Shown: piece by piece, positions 16,343 to 22,485 of the stretch | Position numbering within the stretch: the stretch's first letter is position 1 | How the letters are laid out: the number at the start of each line of letters is the position of its first letter | Assembly (NCBI GenBank): GCA_013696975.1 | Contig: JACCXO010000031.1 | Coordinates: 1-33,522 of the forward strand | DNA: 33,522 bases | Source: Nocardioidaceae bacterium | GTDB taxonomy: Bacteria; Actinomycetota; Actinomycetes; Propionibacteriales; Nocardioidaceae | Reading direction: 5' to 3' | Position numbers and translations under genes: made by a program | The notes under the pieces: model-generated | What the model saw: only the letters and a program-made list of their open reading frames with translations | The model's database searches: none | Told to the model about the DNA's origin: nothing

Positions 16343-17026
16343 ATGCCGGTCGGAACAGTTCTCATCACAGGCGGATCATCCGGGCTCGGTGCCGCCACCG
16401 CCGAAGCGGTCGCTCAGGCCGGCGGCCGCCCCGTGGTGCTGGACCGGGTCACGCCGGCTGCCGACTACGACTGTGAGGTGGTCGACCTCGCTGACCGCCG
16501 AGGCACCGAAAACGCCGTACGTTCGGTCTCGGATCGCGTCGGCGGGATCGACGGGGTGGTCACCTGCGCGGGCATCGACTCGTGCGGTCGACTCGAAGAC
16601 GTCGACGCAGACGAGTGGGACCAGGTGGTGCTCGTCAACCTGCTCGGCACCGCGGCCGTGGTGCGGGCAGCCATGCCTGACTTGATCGAGCGGCGCGGCC
16701 GAGTGGTGACAGTGGCCTCGACGCTGGGCCTGCGGGCTGTCAGCGATGCGACCGCCTACTGCGCGTCGAAATTCGGTGTCGTCGGTTTCACGCGTGCCCT
16801 CTCGGCGGAGACCGCCGGCCGCATCGGTGTGACCTTGCTCGTCCCCGGAGGCATGCACACGCCGTTCTTCGATGGGCGCACCGAGCAGTACAAGCCGCCA
16901 CCGGACGCGAAGCTCAACCAACCGCACGACGTGGCTCGGGCGATCCTCTTCGCGCTGGAGCAGCCAGCCGGCTGTGAGATGCGCGAGATACTGATCGCGC
17001 CCTCGATGGAAGGATCCTGGCCCTGA
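16343..17026 (+). CDS. Short-chain dehydrogenase/reductase of the heptose operon
   Basis: A classical SDR of 227 residues. The cofactor motif TGGSSGLG is at 9-16, an NAG-equivalent TCAGID follows strand 4, the catalytic Tyr139 and Lys143 lie in YCASK, and a Ser sits upstream in VASTLGL. It would oxidise or reduce a carbinol with NAD(P). ATG 16343 has GGAG at 16331-16334, 8 nt upstream; the frame is open further upstream but overlaps hldE. It is 16 bp behind hldE and its stop overlaps the start of the next GT9 gene. It is too short to be an HldD-type extended epimerase. It may modify the heptose or a nucleotide-heptose, but the substrate is unknown. Confidence 0.85.
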   Translation: MPVGTVLITGGSSGLGAATAEAVAQAGGRPVVLDRVTPAADYDCEVVDLADRRGTENAVRSVSDRVGGIDGVVTCAGIDSCGRLEDVDADEWDQVVLVNLLGTAAVVRAAMPDLIERRGRVVTVASTLGLRAVSDATAYCASKFGVVGFTRALSAETAGRIGVTLLVPGGMHTPFFDGRTEQYKPPPDAKLNQPHDVARAILFALEQPAGCEMREILIAPSMEGSWP

Positions 17027-17982
17027 CCGACCGTCCCCTCGCCTTCGTGCTGAGGGCTCTAGGTCTGGGCGACCTGCTGGCCGGCATACCGGCGCTGCGT
17101 GCGGTGCGCCGGGCGCTCCCCGAGCATCAGCTGGTGCTCGGCACCCCCGCAGCGTTTGCGCCCCTCGTCGCTCTCGCTGACGCCGCGGACCGGGTACTGC
17201 CGGTGACCGGCCTCGAGGACATCGAATGGACGGGGCCCGCGCCGGACGTCGCTGTCAACCTGCACGGCAAGGGTCCGCAGAGTACCGAGCTCCTGCTCCG
17301 GCTTGGGCCACGTCGCCTGGTCGCGTTCGCACATCCCGGCCTGGGAGTCGTCGGACCAGCGTGGCGAGCTGACGAGCACGAGGTCGCGCGATGGTGCCGC
17401 CTGGTCGCAGAGTCCTTGGCGGTCCCGGCCGAACCTGGCGAGCTGGATCTCCGTCTCCCGGCCATCGACCCGCCGATGCGCCGGGCGGTGGTCATCCACG
17501 CCGGAGCGGCATACCCGTCTCGGCGTTGGCCCCCCGAGCGATTCGCCGCCGTGGCGAGGTGGGCCGCTGACCAGGCTCTACCGTTGGCCGTGACGGGCAG
17601 CGGCGCAGAACGCGGGCTGGCTTCGGAGGTGGCCGCCGCCGCCGGTCTCCCAGCGGGCGCGGTGCTCGCCGGGCGGACGAGCCTGCTCGAACTCGCCGCA
17701 CTCGTCGGACATGCCCGACTGGTGGTGTCAGGTGACACGGGGGTAGCGCATCTCGCTACCGCCTTCTCGACACCGTCCGTCGTCTTGTTCGGACCGATCC
17801 CGCCGACGCTGTGGGGACCGCCGAAACGGCGCCAGCACGTGGCGATCTGGCATGGGACCGGAGCTGGTGACCCTTGGGGCAGGACGATCGACCCAGCCTT
17901 GCTGCGGATCAGCGTCGATGAGGTGCTCAGCTCGGCAGAGGCACTTCTCGCTGCGACGCAAACCACTCGATCGTGTTCGTGA
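17023..17982 (+). CDS. GT9 (heptosyltransferase-like) glycosyltransferase 2
   Basis: A second family 9 enzyme of about 319 residues. The N-terminus is FVLRALGLGDLLAGIPALRA with the conserved GD. The C-domain has VVIHAGAAYPSRRWPPERF, RTSLLELAALVGHA, VVSGDTGVAHLATAFSTP and LFGPIPPTLWGPP. The probable start is CTG at 17023, overlapping the SDR stop as CTGA with GGAAGGA 8 nt upstream; a conservative alternative is GTG at 17047, which lacks a ribosome site and trims the strand before VLRALGLGD. It is last in the operon and overlaps the convergent UXS-like gene by 56 bp. It probably adds a second heptosyl residue or uses another nucleotide sugar. Confidence 0.88.
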   Translation: MTDRPLAFVLRALGLGDLLAGIPALRAVRRALPEHQLVLGTPAAFAPLVALADAADRVLPVTGLEDIEWTGPAPDVAVNLHGKGPQSTELLLRLGPRRLVAFAHPGLGVVGPAWRADEHEVARWCRLVAESLAVPAEPGELDLRLPAIDPPMRRAVVIHAGAAYPSRRWPPERFAAVARWAADQALPLAVTGSGAERGLASEVAAAAGLPAGAVLAGRTSLLELAALVGHARLVVSGDTGVAHLATAFSTPSVVLFGPIPPTLWGPPKRRQHVAIWHGTGAGDPWGRTIDPALLRISVDEVLSSAEALLAATQTTRSCS

Positions 17983-18892
17983 GGCCCACCTCGGCATCAA
18001 CGTGTGGTTGCCAGCCAAGCAGCTGGTGAGCCAGCGAGATGTCGGGGCAGCGGACCCTCGGGTCATCGGTGGGCAGGTCGACGAACGTGATCGGCGCCGA
18101 CGAGCCGACGAGCCGTTTGATCCGCTCCGCAAGCTCGAGCATGCTCATCTCGTCACCGTTGCCGATGTTGACCGGGCCGGACTCACAGCTGGCAGCGAGC
18201 GCCAAAACCCCGGCCACAGTGTCGTCGACGTAACAGATGGAACGGGTCTGGCTGCCGTCGCCGGCGACGGTGATCGGCTCGTCGTGCATCGCCTGGGAGA
18301 TGAAGGTCGGGATGGCGCGGCCGTCATCTGGCCGCATCCGGGGACCGTAGGTGTTGAAGATCCGCACGATCGCGGTGTCCAGCCCGTATGCCGTCCGGTA
18401 CGCCGTCGTGAGCGCCTCACTGAAACGCTTGGCCTCGTCGTACACGCTGCGCGGTCCGACGGGGTTGACGTTGCCCCAGTAGGTCTCGCGCTGCGGGTGC
18501 TCCAGCGGGTCGCCGTAGACCTCTGACGTGGACGCCATCACGAAGCGTGCGCCCTTGTCTCGCGCCAGTTCAAGTGCGTGCATGGTGCCGAGGCTGCCGA
18601 CCTTCATCGTCTCGACCGGCAGCCGCAGATAGTGCGGCGGCGACGCTGGTGAGGCGAAGTGCATCACCCAGTCAACTGGGCCCTCGATAACGAGGCCTGC
18701 CGAGACGTCAGCCTCGACGAACTCGAAGCCTTGGCGGTCCAGCAGGTGGGCCACGTTGGCCGTCATACCCGTGCTGAAGTCGTCAACGCAGACGACCGCG
18801 GCACCCCGAACACTCAACACCTCGCACAGCCAGGATCCGACGAAGCCGGCGCCTCCGGTGATGACGACGCGACGGGGTTCGGATCTGACCAT
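17927..18892 (-). CDS. UDP-glucuronate decarboxylase-like NAD-dependent epimerase/dehydratase (UXS type)
   Basis: An extended SDR of 321 residues. The NAD motif is TGGAGFVGSW near residue 12. The central block strongly resembles UDP-xylose synthases: MHFASPASPPHYLRLP, MASTSEVYGDPLEHPQ, ETYWGNVNPVGPRS, VYDEAKRFSEAL and RIFNTYGPRMRPDDGR. The reaction would be UDP-glucuronate to UDP-xylose plus CO2, using the product of the UDP-glucose dehydrogenase 9 kb away. ATG 18892 has AAGGAG 6-7 nt upstream. It runs against the heptose operon and its 3' end overlaps GT9-2 by 56 bp. HldD is less likely because the YWGNVNP and YDEAKR segments are UXS features. Confidence 0.87.
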   Translation of the reverse strand: MVRSEPRRVVITGGAGFVGSWLCEVLSVRGAAVVCVDDFSTGMTANVAHLLDRQGFEFVEADVSAGLVIEGPVDWVMHFASPASPPHYLRLPVETMKVGSLGTMHALELARDKGARFVMASTSEVYGDPLEHPQRETYWGNVNPVGPRSVYDEAKRFSEALTTAYRTAYGLDTAIVRIFNTYGPRMRPDDGRAIPTFISQAMHDEPITVAGDGSQTRSICYVDDTVAGVLALAASCESGPVNIGNGDEMSMLELAERIKRLVGSSAPITFVDLPTDDPRVRCPDISLAHQLLGWQPHVDAEVGLTNTIEWFASQREVPLPS

Positions 18893-18909
18893 GCGAGCTC
18901 CTTGCGCCG

Positions 18910-19725
18910 TCAGCGAGCAGAGACGAGATCGACGGTCTCGCCCCGCTTGACTGGTCGGACCACATCACCGAGCTGCGCCCGATCGGCCTGCTGAAGGAAC
19001 GCTGACAGAGGCGACCGCATGACCTTGTAGTCGTCGTAGTGCACCGGAATCGCTGAACGTGGCGCAACGCGACGCAAGAAGTCCACGCCTTGGGGTGCGT
19101 CCATCGTCACAGTCGAGGCGAGGATCCTCGTTCCTCCGAGGTGAACGATCGCCACGTCGATGTCCGGGAAGCGCTCGTGCACGGCGTCCAGGTGGTCGCC
19201 GGTCAGAGTGTCACCGCTGATGTAGACGCGCAGTTGGGGCTGCCCTGCCACCGAGTGCTCGAGCAGGCTACCCATCACCGCTGGCAGCACTCGACGCAGC
19301 GCACCTTTGGCGTGAATTCCCGGCATCGAGGTGACGCGCACTTCCTCACCACCCCGCGTCAGCACGTGGTCTTCCCAGGTCCGCAGTCCCTGAGTGGCAA
19401 AGCCCTGAGGCGCGAGGCGACGGGCAGCATGTGTCGTCGTAATCAGCGGCGAGGACCGGTCGAGGCCCGCCCGAGCGACCCGGTCCCAGTGGTCACCGTG
19501 CAAGTGCGACAACACGATCGCATCAAGCGTGGGCACCTTGTCGACGCTCAGAGCGGGATCGTGCAACCGACGCGACCACAGGCCCTTCCCTAGGTATGCC
19601 CGCTGTCCCTTACGCAGGAAGTTCGGGTCGGTCATGAGCGTGAAGGAGCCCAGCTGCAAGATGGTGGTGGCATTGCCGATGAAGGTCAACGAGTGGGACG
19701 AGGTCGTCTCGGTATGGCGGGGCAT
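18910..19725 (-). CDS. Metallo-beta-lactamase-fold hydrolase (UlaG-like)
   Basis: A 271-residue MBL-fold metal hydrolase of the L-ascorbate-6-phosphate lactonase/NAPE-PLD-like group. Visible are FIGNATTILQLGSFTLMTDP, the metal signature SHLHGDHWD, GIHAKG, YISGDTL with the bridging Asp, VAIVHLGGT, MDAPQGVDFLRRVAP and a late His in IPVHYDDYKV. The substrate is unknown. The start is placed at ATG 19725; an in-frame GTG at 19755 adds 10 residues, and neither has a clear Shine-Dalgarno. It lies 17 bp after the UXS-like gene start on the same strand, so its transcript may read into that gene. It follows the EamA gene by 36 bp. Confidence 0.85.
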   Translation of the reverse strand: MPRHTETTSSHSLTFIGNATTILQLGSFTLMTDPNFLRKGQRAYLGKGLWSRRLHDPALSVDKVPTLDAIVLSHLHGDHWDRVARAGLDRSSPLITTTHAARRLAPQGFATQGLRTWEDHVLTRGGEEVRVTSMPGIHAKGALRRVLPAVMGSLLEHSVAGQPQLRVYISGDTLTGDHLDAVHERFPDIDVAIVHLGGTRILASTVTMDAPQGVDFLRRVAPRSAIPVHYDDYKVMRSPLSAFLQQADRAQLGDVVRPVKRGETVDLVSAR

Positions 19726-19761
19726 GCGGAAGCGTACCCGCGGGCCCCATCGCACAAACCA

Positions 19762-20688
19762 TTAGTGCCCGGGTTCGACCACCAGGGAACGGTCACGTCG
19801 ACGCGACAGAGCGACACCGCCGAGGCAGACCGCTCCCCCAGCCAGAGCAAGAAGTGCTGGCACCTCTCCCAAGAGGACCCAAGCGGTGACGATCGTCAGA
19901 GGTGGTACCAGGTAGGTGGAGATGCCCAGGCTGCCTGCGCTCGTCCTGGCCAACGCATAGGCCCACGTGCTGAAGGCAAGCGCCGTGGGCACGATACCGA
20001 GGTAGAGCAGGCCGCTTATCGCGCCGCTCGACGCGGCACCGACGTCGTCGGCCAAACCGGACCCGTAGGGCAGACAGGCGACGGCGCCGATGGTGCAGGC
20101 GAGCCATGTCACCTGCAGCGCTGGAAGTCTGCGCAGGATCGGTTTCTGCGACAACACCCCGATGGCGTAGCTCATCGCAGCAACCAGGCAGAGCAGAACA
20201 CCCGCGAGATCTGCCTCGCCCGACTGGGCCGTCGACGCACCGATGAGCAAGACACCGGCGAAGGAAACGGCCGCGCCGATGACGAGCCAACGAGGAAATC
20301 CCTCCCCCAGCAACAAGCCCGCAAAGACCGCGATCAGGAGAGGACCGATGTTGACGAGCATGGCCGTCGTGCCCGCATCGACACGTTGCTCAGCCGCATT
20401 GAGGGCAATGTTGTAGAGCGCAAACCACACCACCCCACATATGACGACAAGCAGCCACTCTCGGCGGTTGAGTGGCACCCAGCGCTGCCGGGCAAGCAGG
20501 AACGCACCCAGCACCGCGCTCCCCACAACAAGCCGACCCAGCGCGAGCGGTCCCGGCTCGAAGATGTCGCCGACCCACCTGATCACGACAAAGGCAGATG
20601 CCCAGGAGAGCACAGTGAAGGCGATGGCGGCGATGGTCACCCAGGGGCGCCGTGTCTGCTGCGGTGGTGATACCAGGGTTGAGGTCAT
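19762..20688 (-). CDS. EamA-family (DMT) transporter
   Basis: A 308-residue membrane protein with ten hydrophobic segments arranged as two five-helix EamA repeats (about 18-150 and 160-295), the drug/metabolite transporter fold. Typical pieces are FTVLSWASAFVVIRWVGD, FALYNIALNAAEQRVDAGT and MLVNIGPLLIAVFAGLLLGE in repeat 1, with GLLYLGIVPTALAFSTWAYA and LVPPLTIVTAWVLLGEVP in repeat 2. It probably exports amino acids or other small metabolites. ATG 20688 lacks a good Shine-Dalgarno. The MBL hydrolase gene follows on the same strand. Confidence 0.9.
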   Translation of the reverse strand: MTSTLVSPPQQTRRPWVTIAAIAFTVLSWASAFVVIRWVGDIFEPGPLALGRLVVGSAVLGAFLLARQRWVPLNRREWLLVVICGVVWFALYNIALNAAEQRVDAGTTAMLVNIGPLLIAVFAGLLLGEGFPRWLVIGAAVSFAGVLLIGASTAQSGEADLAGVLLCLVAAMSYAIGVLSQKPILRRLPALQVTWLACTIGAVACLPYGSGLADDVGAASSGAISGLLYLGIVPTALAFSTWAYALARTSAGSLGISTYLVPPLTIVTAWVLLGEVPALLALAGGAVCLGGVALSRRRDRSLVVEPGH

Positions 20689-20771
20689 TGACGCAAACTC
20701 TAGGGCGAGCTACCGACAAGATTGCGCGGGTTTCGGTCATGGCGTTTCCGCGCCTGGCCCGTTCGTCGTCC

Positions 20772-21641
20772 TCAGGTTCCTGAAGGTTGCCACGGCTCGT
20801 CGAGGCGAGCGGGGTCAGCTAGTAGCTCACGCAGGACAGTCACGATCCGGCCGGCTTGGGCTCCGTCGACGATCCGGTGATCACCGGTGGCAACCAGCAC
20901 AAGCTGTGGCCGGATGACGACCGACCCGTCAGCCACGAGCGGCGCATCTCGCACCGCGCCGATCGCCAGATAGATAGGCGTTCTCGCGAGAGGCAGCGGA
21001 GCCATGAACGCCTCATCGAGCCCGAGGGTGCCCACATTGGACACAAACGCTGCCCCCAGGGGAAAGGCGGGTTGGCCGAACGCCGGTATTCCCAAACCGC
21101 CAACCAGCAGGCTGGCTGTGTTGAGCACCGGTCGCAGGGACCACCATGGTAGATGCCGCACGATCGAGGAGCTCCGGCTGTGAGCGCGGTCTGTCCCAGC
21201 TCGGACGCTTGCGACCTTGGGGGCTAGCTTGCGGGCCACCTCCAGCGGAGTCAGCTGGTCGACCCGGCGAACCTTGACCGGGGCCAGGTCCGCGCCGTCC
21301 TGCACATCGACCGCGAAACCGATGTCGCAGCTCTCAAGAGACCTGATGCGCCCGAACACGATCCGAGACTGCACTTCGGGGACCGCCATCAGGGCGCGCG
21401 CCAACGCCGCGCCGACGACATGAGTCACAGTGAGGTGCTCGCCGGTTCGCAGTCGCGTCGCTTCGACATACGCCAGAGTCTCGGTGGCATCGACTGCGGT
21501 ACGGGTGTAGATGCGGCCATCACTGGGTGGGCGCCATGATGCGACCGCGATGCGTCGGCGTGTGGAGATGCGGCGCCCTATGCTCTTGCCGCCGCTTGGT
21601 CGCTCAAGGCCTGCCGCGCTGCCCGCAGGTGCGCGATTCAC
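20772..21641 (-). CDS. Stand-alone 2-oxoacid dehydrogenase E2-type acyltransferase domain
   Basis: A protein of about 289 residues made only of the E2/CAT-like catalytic domain, with no lipoyl or E1/E3-binding domain. Recognisable: ISTRRRIAVASWRPPSDGRI, VTHVVGAALARALMAVP, IGFAVDVQDGADLAPVKVRR, the long insert ending FGQPAFPLGAAFVSNVGTLG, APLPLARTPIYLAIGAV and the catalytic block ATGDHRIVDGAQAGR (His and Asp). An acyl-CoA-dependent acyltransferase role is likely; the partner is unknown. The start is uncertain: GTG 21641 has no clear ribosome site and the first 25 residues are low-complexity. No E1 or E3 gene is nearby. Confidence 0.78.
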   Translation of the reverse strand: MNRAPAGSAAGLERPSGGKSIGRRISTRRRIAVASWRPPSDGRIYTRTAVDATETLAYVEATRLRTGEHLTVTHVVGAALARALMAVPEVQSRIVFGRIRSLESCDIGFAVDVQDGADLAPVKVRRVDQLTPLEVARKLAPKVASVRAGTDRAHSRSSSIVRHLPWWSLRPVLNTASLLVGGLGIPAFGQPAFPLGAAFVSNVGTLGLDEAFMAPLPLARTPIYLAIGAVRDAPLVADGSVVIRPQLVLVATGDHRIVDGAQAGRIVTVLRELLADPARLDEPWQPSGT

Positions 21642-21723
21642 GCAGGAGGTCTATTCGGCATCTCTCAAGTATGCCAAAGCCGACCTTCCCGCCCCCATCA
21701 GGAGAGCCGCGGGATCTGGCTGT

Positions 21724-21768
21724 CTATCGCGGCTGACACCCTTGTCCGGCGGCGATGGGTCGCGATAG
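21724..21768. promoter_or_regulatory. Inverted repeat CTATCGCG...CGCGATAG upstream of the AIM24 gene
   Basis: A perfect 8-bp inverted repeat (21724-21731 and 21761-21768) separated by 29 nt lies in the 133-bp divergent gap between the E2-like and AIM24 genes. It ends 7 nt before the AIM24 ATG. It could be an operator or a leader stem; chance occurrence is not excluded. Confidence 0.3.
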
Positions 21769-21774
21769 GGCAGC

Positions 21775-22455
21775 ATGGTCGCCATGAGAAGCGAACTCTT
21801 TTCCCAAGCTCACAACGAGACCCAGTCAGGCGACCGTTTCGTCCTGCAGAGCAAACGCATGCTCAAGACGTCACTCGGCCCAGACATTTTGGCCGCCAAA
21901 GGGGCGATGGTCGCCTACCAAGGCCAGGTGACTTTCAATCACGAGGGCTCCGGCAGCCTGGGCAAGTTCGTGAAGCGGGCGCTGTCGAGTGAAGATGCGC
22001 CGCTTATGCGTGTCGCGGGACAGGGCGAGGTCTTCTTCGCCCAGAACGCGGCAGAGATCTTCTTGATCAACCTCGAGAGCGACGGCATCAGCATCAACGG
22101 GCGCAGTCTGCTGGCCTTCGACGCGAACCTCGAATGGGACGTGCGCCGCACCCAGGGCGCGGGCGTGTTGTCCGGGGGCCTGTTCAACACTCTGGTGCAG
22201 GGCCAGGGCACCGTCGCGTTGACCTCCGACGGTGATCCGATGATCTTGGACTGTTCGCAGCAACCCACCTTCGTCGACACACAGGCCGCGGTTTGCTGGT
22301 CAGCCAATCTGGTGCCGAACGTGGTCAACAGCATGAACGCCCGCTCACTCCTGCGCGGAGGCACCGGCGAGGCATTTCAATATGCATTCCACGGCCCCGG
22401 TTTCGTCGTCGTGCAGCCGTCCGAGGGACCGGTCGTTCCTCCGCACACGCACTAG
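21775..22455 (+). CDS. AIM24 family protein
   Basis: A 226-residue beta-rich protein of the AIM24/TIM-barrel-like bacterial family. Typical segments are RFVLQSKRMLKTSLGPDILA, AKGAMVAYQGQVTFNHEGSG, GEVFFAQNAAEIFLINLES, the SLLAFDANLEWDVR block, GTVALTSDGDPMILDC and VPNVVNS, ending HGPGFVVVQPSEG. Bacterial AIM24 proteins have no agreed function. ATG 21775 and ATG 21784 are both possible; the second removes three residues. The gene converges on the GGDEF-EAL gene with only 30 bp between stops, and no terminator-like stem is evident there. Confidence 0.9.
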   Translation: MVAMRSELFSQAHNETQSGDRFVLQSKRMLKTSLGPDILAAKGAMVAYQGQVTFNHEGSGSLGKFVKRALSSEDAPLMRVAGQGEVFFAQNAAEIFLINLESDGISINGRSLLAFDANLEWDVRRTQGAGVLSGGLFNTLVQGQGTVALTSDGDPMILDCSQQPTFVDTQAAVCWSANLVPNVVNSMNARSLLRGGTGEAFQYAFHGPGFVVVQPSEGPVVPPHTH

Positions 22456-22485
22456 AACTGCTTGCGGGCGCCGGCCAGCCTCTGC

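Noticed and set aside
17927-18892. Reading the extended SDR as HldD (ADP-heptose 6-epimerase), which would complete an L-heptose pathway.
   Set aside because: The segments STSEVYGDPLEHPQ, YWGNVNPVGPRS and YDEAKR are UXS-like, so no HldD is claimed and the heptose is expected to stay in the D-glycero form.
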